Assembly (NCBI RefSeq): GCF_009741735.1
Contig: NZ_WHOH01000003.1
Coordinates: 434,001-498,000 of the forward strand
Source of the DNA: Lentibacillus sp. JNUCC-1
GTDB taxonomy: Bacteria; Bacillota; Bacilli; Bacillales; Amphibacillaceae
DNA length: 64,000 nucleotides
Reading direction: 5' to 3'
Part shown: piece by piece, positions 35,223-43,935 of the stretch
Layout of the letters: every line of letters begins with the position of its first letter
How positions within the stretch are numbered: the stretch's first letter is position 1
Program-made: the position numbers and the translations under genes
The notes under the pieces: model-generated
Seen by the model: only the letters and a program-made list of their open reading frames with translations
Databases searched by the model: none
Told to the model about the DNA's origin: nothing

Positions 35223-35343
35223 TTATAACATGCCGCATCCCAACTGTCTATGTGATATTGATTATTTTCACTGTCTGAAATATACTAACAGAAAGACAAT
35301 ACATCAGGTCAGCCACCACTTATAAATGGGGAGTGGAATATAA

Positions 35344-36930
35344 ATGGACAAAATGAAAGCGCATTCCGAATTGGACCAGGTGATCGAACGGGCAAGGCGG
35401 CAAACGTTGGGAGACCTCCTTGTGAGAACACGCAGACGCACGCCCGGGAAGCTGGCATTCGTCTATAACGATCAATATGTGACTTATGCAGAACTGGACG
35501 ACATGGTCAATCAGACAGCACATGCATTCATGCAAGATTCCCTGCAAAAAGGCGATATGGTTGTTGTCATGTCGAAAAACAGTCTTGATTTCGTTGTGGT
35601 GACGTTTGCTCTCGCCCGTGTCGGCGCAGTGATGATCCCGATCAACTATATGCTGACAGGCGAAGACGTGCAATATATCATTGAACACGCCGAAGCGGAT
35701 GTGCTGATTGCTTCTGAAGAATATGCGACCACATTGGAGACGGCTGCAGAAAACAGATCGATCAGAGCACTGTATTTAATGGATGTGCTTGGAGCATCTG
35801 CTGGTGAGCACCAACACTGGACGTCCTTATCCGTGGCGAGAGATGGTCAGCCGGTGACGTTCGTTGAGGCTGACTTGCGTGACGACGATCTTGCTCAAGT
35901 TTTGTACACAAGCGGAACCGAATCCCGGCCCAAAGGTGTCATGCTTTCCCATAACAGCATTATCAGCGAGTATGTGAGCTGTGTAATTGACGGAAAAATG
36001 GAAGCCCGCGATAAGTTGATTCATGCCCTTCCTTTTTACCACAGTGCTCAACTGCATGTATTCCTCGGACCGAGCATTTACCTCGGATCAAGCGGTGTGA
36101 TCCTAGGAGTAGCAAGCCCTGAGCTGATCCTGGAAACAATCGAAAAAGAAGGCGCGACCCAATTATTCGCACCACCCACCGTCTGGATTGCACTTCTCAG
36201 GCATCCTGACTTTGACAAACGCGACCTTTCTACGCTGGAAAAATGTTATTATGGTGCCGCGATTATGCCCCGGGAAATTTTAAAAGAACTGGCCGAACGC
36301 CTGCCCAATGCCGGGTTCTGGAACTTTTATGGGCAAACAGAAGTCGCCCCGCTGGCAACCGCCCTGCAGCCGGAAGATCAATTACGCAAGCTCGGTTCAG
36401 CAGGTGTTCCGACATTGAATGTTGAAACGAAAATTGTGGACGAAGCCGGTGAAGAGGTGGAAAGAGGAGAGATTGGCGAAATCGTACACCGCACGCCCCA
36501 TGCCATGAAAGGGTATTTGTACGATCACGAAAAAACCGCCGAAGCCTTCCGTAACGGCTGGTTCCACAGCGGTGACCTTGGGGTAATGGATGAAGAAGGC
36601 TATATCACGATTGTCGACCGGAAAAAAGATATGATCAACACGGGCGGCGTGAACGTCTCCAGCAGGGAAGTGGAGGAGACGATTTATCAGATGGACGGCG
36701 TTTCAGAGGTAGCCGTCATCAGCATCCCTGATCCGTATTGGGTGGAAGCTGTAACGGCGATCGTCGTGCCAAAAGATGGTACGAATTTGACAGAAGAGGG
36801 CGTCATAACGTTTTGCAAAGAGCGGCTGTCAACATTTAAAGTGCCAAAGCGAGTTGAGGTTACAGATATTTTACCTAAAAATCCGAGTGGCAAAGTGCTG
36901 AAACGATCTTTGCGGGAACGTTATGAGTAA
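35344..36930 (+). CDS. Acyl-CoA synthetase (AMP-forming)
   Basis: 528 aa ANL-superfamily ligase. Motifs in order: P-loop LYTSGTESRPKGVMLSH (with GTESRPKG), NFYGQTE, HSGDLGVMDEEGYITIVDRKKD hinge and C-terminal catalytic Lys in NPSGKVLKR. It activates a carboxylic acid, probably a medium/long-chain fatty acid, to acyl-CoA via acyl-AMP. A second family member lies at 51836. Confidence 0.9.
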   Translation: MDKMKAHSELDQVIERARRQTLGDLLVRTRRRTPGKLAFVYNDQYVTYAELDDMVNQTAHAFMQDSLQKGDMVVVMSKNSLDFVVVTFALARVGAVMIPINYMLTGEDVQYIIEHAEADVLIASEEYATTLETAAENRSIRALYLMDVLGASAGEHQHWTSLSVARDGQPVTFVEADLRDDDLAQVLYTSGTESRPKGVMLSHNSIISEYVSCVIDGKMEARDKLIHALPFYHSAQLHVFLGPSIYLGSSGVILGVASPELILETIEKEGATQLFAPPTVWIALLRHPDFDKRDLSTLEKCYYGAAIMPREILKELAERLPNAGFWNFYGQTEVAPLATALQPEDQLRKLGSAGVPTLNVETKIVDEAGEEVERGEIGEIVHRTPHAMKGYLYDHEKTAEAFRNGWFHSGDLGVMDEEGYITIVDRKKDMINTGGVNVSSREVEETIYQMDGVSEVAVISIPDPYWVEAVTAIVVPKDGTNLTEEGVITFCKERLSTFKVPKRVEVTDILPKNPSGKVLKRSLRERYE

Positions 36931-36939
36931 GCCGTTTGT

Positions 36940-38148
36940 CTAAGATGATTTTCGCCCATCTGCCAGCAACTTCGACAACGGGCTCACGCCGAGACTCTGG
37001 ACAATCAATGACAGCATGATGACGGCAAAGGAAAGTGATAACAGAAAATCTGCCCCGCCGGACGACTTGGTGCTTAAGCTGAGCAGCAAGAAGACCGACA
37101 TGGTGCCTTTGATGCCGCCCCACGAGATGAGGGCGGCATATTTGAATTTAACGATGTGCCGCCAGCCATCAAATACTTGCATGGTTAAAGTAACGATAAC
37201 AAAACGCACGATCAGCGAGGCAATAAAAACGATCACAGCGAGCATCCATCCGTTGAAGCTGAACGCGAGATAATCGGCGGCTTCGATTCCGATTAACAAG
37301 AAAAGAAGGGAAAGCAAGGAAGGTTCGGCCACTTCCCAAAACCCGCCCAGGCTGGATCTGTAAGACGTTTCCTTACTTGAGCGGCTCAGTTCAAACGACA
37401 GCATAATCCCTGCAAACACCGTCGTCAGCACACCGGAAAATCCGAAATGCTCGGAAAGGTAAAAACCGCCATAAGCAATCACAAGACTGAGCATCACTTG
37501 ATAGTCACGATGGTGGGTGATGTAGATCAGCTTACTCAATCCCCATCCGATCACAACGCCCAAAAGCACGCCGCCAGCCGACACATATAAAAATTCTTTC
37601 AAAAATCCGAGCGGCTGGAAGGCTTCCTGGTTCAAATACATCCCCGACAGCACGCCAAACAAGACAACACTTGTCCCGTCATTAATCATGGACTCCCCGT
37701 CAACGACATCCCCAATGCTCGGATCGTCTGTCGATTGTTTCAAAATGGCCACGACCGAGACAGGGTCTGTTGGAGTCAGAATCGATGCGACCACAAGCGC
37801 GCCAATCAAAGAGATGCCAGCGTAGGGTCCACCAATTGCGTAGATGATGACCCCAAGCAGCCCAGCTGTCAAAGCGAGACCGATCGTACTTAAAGTCGCG
37901 ATCACACCGGCATTTCGCTTGAGAGCCTGTGCCGGATATTGATATGCCGCAGCAAATAACAATCCAGGCAGGAATATTTTATAAATCATGTTTTCAGTGA
38001 CTTGAATGTCTGAGAAAAAAGGGATGAACGACAAAAGGATCCCGATGACAACGAGCACAACCGGGACAGGAAAGTTTTTTTGTTTTTTATCAATCGTAAA
38101 AACAATGTAGCCAATGGCCAGCAAGATGACGATTTTAACTGGAGTCAT
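36940..38148 (-). CDS. CPA1-family Na+(K+)/H+ antiporter (NhaP-like)
   Basis: 402 aa, 12-13 helices. The CPA1 ion-site motifs are SILTPTDPVSV and VVDGESMINDGTSVV, with the invariant Asp pair. There is a short C-terminal tail (about 20 residues) and no RCK/TrkA_C domain. It would expel Na+ in exchange for H+, relevant to salt and alkaline stress. Convergent with the acyl-CoA ligase gene with 9 bp between stops. Confidence 0.9.
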   Translation of the reverse strand: MTPVKIVILLAIGYIVFTIDKKQKNFPVPVVLVVIGILLSFIPFFSDIQVTENMIYKIFLPGLLFAAAYQYPAQALKRNAGVIATLSTIGLALTAGLLGVIIYAIGGPYAGISLIGALVVASILTPTDPVSVVAILKQSTDDPSIGDVVDGESMINDGTSVVLFGVLSGMYLNQEAFQPLGFLKEFLYVSAGGVLLGVVIGWGLSKLIYITHHRDYQVMLSLVIAYGGFYLSEHFGFSGVLTTVFAGIMLSFELSRSSKETSYRSSLGGFWEVAEPSLLSLLFLLIGIEAADYLAFSFNGWMLAVIVFIASLIVRFVIVTLTMQVFDGWRHIVKFKYAALISWGGIKGTMSVFLLLSLSTKSSGGADFLLSLSFAVIMLSLIVQSLGVSPLSKLLADGRKSS

Positions 38149-38190
38149 ATGTACGACCTCTTTTGTTTGGGTGATGAGTGATAATCAGAA

Positions 38191-38218
38191 GGAAGTGCTC
38201 AGATATCTGATCACTTCC
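38191..38218 (-). terminator. Stem-loop between the antiporter and stress gene
   Basis: GGAAGTG/CACTTCC arms around CAGATATCTG form one long dyad. The T-run is poor, so termination is likely but inefficient. Confidence 0.5.
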
Positions 38219-38232
38219 TCCGTCTGGTGTAT

Positions 38233-38655
38233 TTATTCGTGTTTTTCAATGACCGGATCTGTCAGGTTTTTGTATTCAGGAGCTGGATCCTGACCCATTC
38301 TGATTTCAGGATTAGCGACAACCAGAATCTTGCCGGCTTTGACTTCTTCTGTGTAGCGTTGAGCCTGTTCTTTTGTCAGATCAAGTTCCAGCATTTCCTC
38401 ATACATGCTCTTTTTCTCTTCGGTATCCGGTGAATTATTCAACATTTGTTTCAGTTTATACATCATATCTTTTTGTTCGCTATGGTCACCGTCATCTTCT
38501 ACTCTTACATCAGTGAGTTTATCCATTTCCTTGCTGCGGTCCTCATTGGCAAATACGGTCATGTTTTCCACTTTCAAGCCTTTTAAACCGAGATTGTCAA
38601 CAATATTGGCAGCTTCGACGCTTGATTCAAACGGTCCATATACTTCATATGGCAT
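38233..38655 (-). CDS. General stress protein, YflT domain
   Basis: 140 aa. Opens with YEVYGPFESSVEAANIVDNL, a YflT/GsiB-era 'general stress protein 17M' domain, then a strongly acidic helical region and a second half repeating the EEMLELDLTKEQAQRYTEEVKAGKILV pattern. The ATG has GGAGGTG. A perfect sigma-B promoter lies 44-69 bp upstream, so it belongs to the general stress regulon. Confidence 0.85.
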   Translation of the reverse strand: MPYEVYGPFESSVEAANIVDNLGLKGLKVENMTVFANEDRSKEMDKLTDVRVEDDGDHSEQKDMMYKLKQMLNNSPDTEEKKSMYEEMLELDLTKEQAQRYTEEVKAGKILVVANPEIRMGQDPAPEYKNLTDPVIEKHE

Positions 38656-38698
38656 ACATGCACACCTCCATTTGAAAACTATATGCCTTATACAGCAA

Positions 38699-38724
38699 TT
38701 ACCCGTTCCATTTACCGCTTAAAC
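38699..38724 (-). promoter_or_regulatory. Sigma-B promoter
   Basis: On the minus strand GTTTAA (38719-38724), a 14-bp spacer, GGGTAA (38699-38704): both boxes match the B. subtilis sigma-B consensus exactly. Confidence 0.85.
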
Positions 38725-38775
38725 GCTGCATAGAAACGGACACGCTGCAAACGCTAATAACGGAGGTGTGAAACC

Positions 38776-38916
38776 ATGAGCGATAAAAACGATATCTGGG
38801 AAAAGAAACGCAGCAAAACAAGCATCAATCCCCAAGGGCTAAGCGAAGACGAAAAGGACCATCAGCCCAAATCCCAGCCGGAACACCGAGCTAAGAAGAA
38901 AAATACGAAGATATAG
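38776..38916 (+). CDS. Small hydrophilic Lys/Glu-rich protein
   Basis: 46 aa, divergent from the stress gene. ACGGAGGTG precedes the ATG. The peptide (SDKNDIWEKKRSKTS... AKKKNTK) has no helix or motif and looks disordered. It ends just before a strong terminator, supporting a real transcript. Confidence 0.6.
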   Translation: MSDKNDIWEKKRSKTSINPQGLSEDEKDHQPKSQPEHRAKKKNTKI

Positions 38917-38933
38917 TCATTTGTAAGAAAAAT

Positions 38934-38966
38934 GAGGCTGGCGTTTTGAAAATGCCAGCCTTTTTG
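38934..38966 (+). terminator. Intrinsic terminator
   Basis: GAGGCTGGC/GCCAGCCTTTTTG stem-loop. Confidence 0.85.
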
Positions 38967-38975
38967 TATTATAAA

Positions 38976-39095
38976 GAGCAAAAAATCAACGTGATTGACG
39001 CGCTCGCAGCTATAATTGAAGCGCTCACGATCTTAATTGTTGCACTCCGCCAAGCATTAGAGCACTCCGTCAAAATTTCTGTCTTAGAGCATATG
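38976..39095. repeat. 20-21 bp tandem repeat array, family F (4-5 degenerate units)
   Basis: GCGCTC or GCACTC recurs every 20-21 bp (39000, 39021, 39042, 39062) followed by an AATT-containing variable half. The GCGCTCAC core matches the complement of the big family H array at 53.5 kb. It reads as protein only by chance. Confidence 0.7.
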
Positions 39096-39187
39096 AAGCA
39101 AAACAAGATAAAAGAGTTTGTCCAAACAATTTTGGTTGTAAGTTGTCCCTCTTACTAAAAGTGGGATGACTTTTAAAATGTTAGAGT

Positions 39188-39655
39188 CTATAAAACCAAA
39201 TGCAACACCACAAGGAAAAACAACGCCATGGCCAAGTAAAGGTGGAACATGCGTTTTTTACGGGAGGGCCAGTAAAGTCGCAACCAGCCGAATGTGGCGA
39301 CTGCGATAATGGTTAGCCCCGCGATGAGTCCGATTGTAAATTTTGGATATTGCCAGTAAAACCCGTACCGCTCGATTACCAGCCACCCATGGAATAAAAC
39401 GATGATGACAGCAGTCGTGCCCGTCCAGCGGTGATAAGGGATGACTTTTTTTGACAAGTTGGCAAAGCGGATTTTCTGTTGTCTGGAAGGACTTTCCCGA
39501 ATCGTGGTGAACACGGCATGGCGCGTCCAATTATAAAAAATGAGCAAAGCCCCCAACCCACCGAATAGCGTGTGCCAGCCATAACTGTTCGCAGTCAGCA
39601 ACGCCCACACCAGCACACCTACCGCAGCCCCGTTGATTAAAAACCATTTATTCAT
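39188..39655 (-). CDS. Four-helix b-type cytochrome-like membrane protein
   Basis: 155 aa, four helices. Helix 3 carries YHRWTGTTAVIIVLFH and helix 4 FHLYLAMALFFLVVLH, each with two His about 14 residues apart. That is the haem-b ligand spacing of ferric-reductase-like/cytochrome b561-type proteins. No electron partner is adjacent. Its start region overlaps the upstream part of the divergent pst control region. Confidence 0.68.
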   Translation of the reverse strand: MNKWFLINGAAVGVLVWALLTANSYGWHTLFGGLGALLIFYNWTRHAVFTTIRESPSRQQKIRFANLSKKVIPYHRWTGTTAVIIVLFHGWLVIERYGFYWQYPKFTIGLIAGLTIIAVATFGWLRLYWPSRKKRMFHLYLAMALFFLVVLHLVL

Positions 39656-39710
39656 ATCGTTCGCCTCATTTATCAGTACATTTATCCTACAAAATTATAA
39701 CACAAGAAGT

Positions 39711-39764
39711 TTTACAAAGGCTTTACATGAAATCAACAGTGGCTTAATATCCGCTTGGTATACT
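39711..39764 (+). promoter_or_regulatory. PhoP boxes and -10 of the pst operon
   Basis: TTTACA (39711), TTTACA (39722) and TCAACA (39733) repeat at exactly 11-bp spacing, the form of Bacillus PhoP-binding TT(A/C/T)A(C/T)A repeats. A TATACT -10 follows at 39759-39764, 21 bp downstream, and no -35 hexamer is present. Phosphate-starvation control by PhoP is therefore likely. Confidence 0.78.
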
Positions 39765-39812
39765 GACGTTGAAAGAGATGATCTTTCAAAAACAATTGGG
39801 GAGGACAATTTA

Positions 39813-40835
39813 ATGATGTCGATGAAGAAGGTTTTCATGCTGTTGGTGGCACTTGCTTTTACTGTAGTGATGGCAGCTTGCAGTGACGACGCTGGCGCAG
39901 AAGAAAAAGAAGGTAACCATGCATCCAATGACAATGAGCACGCTAACAGTAGCGAAAAAACAGAAACAAGTGGAGATGCGGAAGATTTGGAAGGCAGTGT
40001 GGTCATCGATGGCTCTGGGACTGTTTATCCTTTAATGGCACGTCTTGCTGAAGAATATATGATTAATGAACAAGAAAATGTGTCGGTGGAAGTGAGCCGC
40101 GCAGGTACGAGTGCCGGTTTTAAAAAGTTCCTCGTTGAAGACGGGACAGATTTTAATGATGCCTCACGTCAAATTAAAGATGAGGAAAAAGAGAAAGCCG
40201 AAGAACTGGGCATCGACGTCAAAGAACTCAAAGTCGCATTGGACGGTCTAACATTCGTCGTCAATCCTGAAAATGATTGGGCCACAGAAATGACGGAAGA
40301 GGAATTGGTCAGCATTTTTCTGGCTGATGGCGGTGTAACAAAATGGTCTGATATTAATCCCGATTGGCCTGACGAAAAAATCAATACGTATGGACCAAAT
40401 GAAAACCATGGAACTTTTGAATTTTTCTATAAAGAAGTGCTGGATGAGCAAGATCTCGCCAGCGATGTGAACCTGCAGCAGGAATACTCAACATTGGTAA
40501 ACCTGGTGTCTGAAGATGTGAACGGCATTGCGTTCTTCGGGTTTGGCTATTATGTGAGCAACACAGACCAGCTCCAAGCAGTTCATGTTAATTTTGGAGA
40601 CGGACCTGTTGAACCATCGCTCGATACGATTGCGGAAGACGGAGACTATGCTGGCTTCACCCGTCCAGTGTTCACCTATTTGAACGTGGACCATGCAAAA
40701 GAAAAACCGCAAGTTAAGGATTACGCGCTTTACGTAATGAATCACATGAACGAATTTGCCGGCGAAACAGGTTTTGCTCCAATCCCTCAAGAAGAAATTG
40801 ATGAAAACATCGAATTTCTAGAGGGATTGAAATAA
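39813..40835 (+). CDS. pstS: Phosphate ABC transporter substrate-binding lipoprotein
   Basis: 340 aa from ATG 39813 after GGGGAGGAC (the frame extends upstream through the PhoP boxes and is rejected there). Lipobox VVMAAC gives a lipid-anchored Cys; an acidic linker follows. The phosphate-binding fold starts VVIDGSGTVYPL, with SRAGTSAGFKKF as the phosphate-loop. First gene of pstSCAB; there is an unusual 250-bp repeat-filled gap before pstC. Confidence 0.94.
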   Translation: MMSMKKVFMLLVALAFTVVMAACSDDAGAEEKEGNHASNDNEHANSSEKTETSGDAEDLEGSVVIDGSGTVYPLMARLAEEYMINEQENVSVEVSRAGTSAGFKKFLVEDGTDFNDASRQIKDEEKEKAEELGIDVKELKVALDGLTFVVNPENDWATEMTEEELVSIFLADGGVTKWSDINPDWPDEKINTYGPNENHGTFEFFYKEVLDEQDLASDVNLQQEYSTLVNLVSEDVNGIAFFGFGYYVSNTDQLQAVHVNFGDGPVEPSLDTIAEDGDYAGFTRPVFTYLNVDHAKEKPQVKDYALYVMNHMNEFAGETGFAPIPQEEIDENIEFLEGLK

Positions 40836-40861
40836 CACCACTGACTGTTTTGAGATGGGTG

Positions 40862-41000
40862 GGCGCGCATATCCCGGAAACGAATGTGCAAATCCCGGAA
40901 TGAATGTGCATATCCGGAAACGAATGTGCATATCCCGGACTGAATGTGCATATCCGGAAACGAGTGCGCATATCCGCGAACGAGCGTGCATATCCAAGGC
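40862..41000. repeat. 20 bp tandem repeat array, family B (about 7 units), inside the pst operon
   Basis: Units GAATGTGCATATCCGGAAAC and GAATGTGCATATCCCGGACT alternate. It lies between pstS and pstC. Confidence 0.9.
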
Positions 41001-41016
41001 AGACTTGCCTCCTCTG

Positions 41017-41035
41017 AGCGCAAATCACGATGCAC
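41017..41035 (+). repeat. Fragment of module R of the composite repeat
   Basis: GAGCGCAAATCACGATGC matches the right end of module R (GCGCAAATCACGATAC). It follows the family B array in the pstS-pstC gap. Confidence 0.5.
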
Positions 41036-41085
41036 TTACAATGGCTAATAATGAGAAAACAAATTTTTGAAAGGAGTTGTGGGTC

Positions 41086-42042
41086 ATGGGATCACAAACT
41101 TCCACATCTGCCCAATCCTCGCCGAGTGTTCGCGATATGATCGAGGCAAGGAAATCGAGAAATCATCTGGGGGCTCATTTTGAAAAAGCCATTCCATTTG
41201 TAATGTTAATGATCGCGTCTGTATCCATTTTAACAACAGTCGGCATTGTGCTCGTCTTGTTTACGGAAATGGTGGCGTTTTTCCGCGAAGTGTCAGTGGT
41301 TGATTTTTTCACTGGAACGGTCTTAAAACCGCTGAGCCAGTCCCCGGAATTCGGGGTCCTGCCCTTGCTGACCGGGACGATTCTTTCTTCTGCAGTCGCG
41401 ATGATTGTGGCTGCACCGATCGGACTCATGACCGCAATTTATTTAAGTGAATATGCGTCTGATCGAGCTCGAAAAACAGTCAAGCCACTCCTGGAAGTGC
41501 TGGCCGGCATTCCGACAATCGTGTACGGATTCTTTGCCTTCACGTTTGTCACGCCGCTATTAAGACAAATCATTCCGGGACTTGAAGCCACGAACATACT
41601 CAGCCCTGGCATTGTCATGGGTATTATGATCATCCCGATGATTGCCTCATTGTCAGAAGATGCTATGCAATCGGTGCCGAGCGCCATGCGGGCAGGGGCC
41701 CTCGCGCTTGGCTCAACAAAATTGGAAGTAACAAGACGCGTCGTCATTCCAGCAGCTTTTTCAGGGATAGTAGCATCGTTTGTGCTTGGCATCTCTAGGG
41801 CGATCGGTGAAACGATGATTGTGACCATAGCGAGCGGGAGTTCCAAAAATTTCACCTTTAATCTGACCCAATCTATGCAGACGATGACAGCGTATATCGT
41901 CGAAGTTACAGGCGGTGATGCGCCGGCCGGATCGACGATTTACTACAGTCTTTACGCAGTGGCGATGACGTTGTTTATATTCACACTGCTGATGAATCTG
42001 CTTGCCCGTTATGTGTCACGCCGCTTGAGGGAGGAATATTAA
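41086..42042 (+). CDS. pstC: Phosphate ABC transporter permease PstC
   Basis: 318 aa from ATG 41086 (AAAGGAGTTGTGGGTC). Six helices and the binding-protein-dependent EAA loop (EDAMQSVPSAMRAGALALGSTKLEVTRRVVIPAA). The long N-terminal cytoplasmic segment is usual for PstC. Directly followed by pstA. Confidence 0.94.
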   Translation: MGSQTSTSAQSSPSVRDMIEARKSRNHLGAHFEKAIPFVMLMIASVSILTTVGIVLVLFTEMVAFFREVSVVDFFTGTVLKPLSQSPEFGVLPLLTGTILSSAVAMIVAAPIGLMTAIYLSEYASDRARKTVKPLLEVLAGIPTIVYGFFAFTFVTPLLRQIIPGLEATNILSPGIVMGIMIIPMIASLSEDAMQSVPSAMRAGALALGSTKLEVTRRVVIPAAFSGIVASFVLGISRAIGETMIVTIASGSSKNFTFNLTQSMQTMTAYIVEVTGGDAPAGSTIYYSLYAVAMTLFIFTLLMNLLARYVSRRLREEY

Positions 42043-42930
42043 ATGAATCTGGTCAATCACGCTGATAGGGAAAAACGTATGAACCTACGCCTGATAATGA
42101 ATCGCTTTGCCAATGTGGTGTTTTTCTTAGCGACAATGCTCGGACTAGTGGTGTTAGGTGTCTTGATTGTGAGAGTTCTGACTGAAGGGCTGGCATGGAT
42201 CAACATGGATTTTCTCACGGGAAAATTATCCACCCAGCCTGAGCGGGCAGGCATTATGGGAGCGATTCTTGGAACACTCTGGCTCATGGCCGTTGTAGCC
42301 CCAGTGACGATGTTCTTCGGAGTCGGGACAGCGATATACTTAGAATTATACGCCAAGAAAAATCGATTTAACAGCTGGCTGGAAACGAATATCTCAAACC
42401 TCGCGGGTGTGCCTTCAATCGTTTACGGCATTCTTGGGATGACAATCTTTGTGCGCGCGCTTGACTTTGGCAATATCATTTTGGCTGGTGGTTTTACCAT
42501 GTCCCTGCTTATCCTGCCGATTGTCATTGTCGCAAGTCAAGAAGCGCTGAGAGCAGTCCCCGGGCATCTGAGTGAGGCCTCTTACGGGATGGGAGCGACA
42601 AAATGGCAGACGATCAGACGGATCATTCTTCCGACAGCGTTGCCGGGCATTATGACAGGCGCTATTTTATCGTTATCCAGAGCGATTGGCGAGACCGCAC
42701 CGCTTGTCGTGATCGGGATTCCTGCCTTGTTGATTCCTTTTCCAGGCGGGATTTTTGATAAGTTCACTGTCCTGCCGATGCAGATCTATTATTGGACGCT
42801 TGATTCTTCGCTCATAGACGCTTATGCCAATTTGGCCGCAGCGACGATTGTGACGCTTCTAGTTATATTGCTGCTACTCAATGCAACTGCCATAATGGTC
42901 CGGGCCAAGTTTCAAAAACAATATGACTAA
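42043..42930 (+). CDS. pstA: Phosphate ABC transporter permease PstA
   Basis: 295 aa starting immediately after the pstC stop. EAA loop QEALRAVPGHLSEASYGMGATKWQTIRRIILP, and SLSRAIGETAPLVVIG, the PstA hallmark. Forms the heterodimeric channel with PstC. Confidence 0.94.
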   Translation: MNLVNHADREKRMNLRLIMNRFANVVFFLATMLGLVVLGVLIVRVLTEGLAWINMDFLTGKLSTQPERAGIMGAILGTLWLMAVVAPVTMFFGVGTAIYLELYAKKNRFNSWLETNISNLAGVPSIVYGILGMTIFVRALDFGNIILAGGFTMSLLILPIVIVASQEALRAVPGHLSEASYGMGATKWQTIRRIILPTALPGIMTGAILSLSRAIGETAPLVVIGIPALLIPFPGGIFDKFTVLPMQIYYWTLDSSLIDAYANLAAATIVTLLVILLLLNATAIMVRAKFQKQYD

Positions 42931-42948
42931 CAGGGAGAGTGAATAACC

Positions 42949-43773
42949 ATGGGGATCGTTTCGATTCATCAGCATATGCCTCAAGTCACGGATAGAACGG
43001 ATGCAGCAACACGTGTTCAGGATGTTGTGTACGATACACAACATTTAAACTTATGGTACGGGGATGTCCAAGCTTTAAAAGACATTAATTTATCCATCCG
43101 CAAAAAAGAAGTCACAGCCATCATTGGTCCGTCTGGATGCGGGAAATCAACCTATTTAAAAACGTTAAACAGGATGGTTGAGCTTATTCCCACAGTCAAA
43201 AAGACAGGGGCTATTACTTACAATGGGTATAATATATTTGATAAAACATATCGTGTTGAAGATTTGCGGACGCGTGTTGGCATGGTTTTTCAAAAGCCGA
43301 ATCCTTTTCCTAAATCCATTTATGAAAATATCGCATACGGACCTAAGATTCACGGGATTCGTGATAAAAAGATTCTCGATCAAATTGTGGAGAAAAGCTT
43401 GCGCGGTGCCTATATTTGGGATGAGGTGAAGGATCGGCTGAAAGAAAATGCCTACAGTTTATCAGGCGGCCAGCAGCAGCGCCTCTGCATTGCGCGGTGT
43501 CTGGCGATAGAACCGGATGTGATTTTAATGGATGAACCAACGTCAGCCCTCGATCCGAAATCAACGGCGAAAGTTGAAGAGCTGATTCAAGATTTAAGGA
43601 AGTCTTATTCAATCGTCATCGTTACGCATAACATGCAGCAAGCCGCTCGGATATCGGACCGGACAGCGTTTTTCTTAAATGGTGAAGTGATTGAGTATGA
43701 TCAAACAAATGTGATTTTTTCACATCCAAAAGATCAACGTACGGCGGATTATATTTCTGGGCGTTTTGGCTAA
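42949..43773 (+). CDS. pstB: Phosphate ABC transporter ATPase PstB
   Basis: 274 aa. Walker [10 protein letters not shown], signature [16 protein letters not shown], Walker [12 protein letters not shown] and switch His in THNMQQ. The [14 protein letters not shown] segment after Walker A is PstB-specific. No phoU follows; the next gene is unrelated. Confidence 0.95.
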   Translation: MGIVSIHQHMPQVTDRTDAATRVQDVVYDTQHLNLWYGDVQALKDINLSIRKKEVTAIIGPSGCGKSTYLKTLNRMVELIPTVKKTGAITYNGYNIFDKTYRVEDLRTRVGMVFQKPNPFPKSIYENIAYGPKIHGIRDKKILDQIVEKSLRGAYIWDEVKDRLKENAYSLSGGQQQRLCIARCLAIEPDVILMDEPTSALDPKSTAKVEELIQDLRKSYSIVIVTHNMQQAARISDRTAFFLNGEVIEYDQTNVIFSHPKDQRTADYISGRFG

Positions 43774-43935
43774 AATGTATTGCTTGGCATATGTTAGCAT
43801 TACACGCAAACAAAATGCTTTATTTTAGAGAAGATCTCAACCAATTATGACAGTATAGTTACTTTTATGGTTGAGGTCTTCTGCTTTCTAAAGTTTGTGA
43901 TATAGTTAACATATGACATAGAGAGGAGCATACAT

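Noticed and set aside
39633-39812. 60-residue N-terminal extension of PstS
   Set aside because: It would place the PhoP boxes inside the gene and bury the lipoprotein signal; ATG 39813 has GGGGAGGAC.
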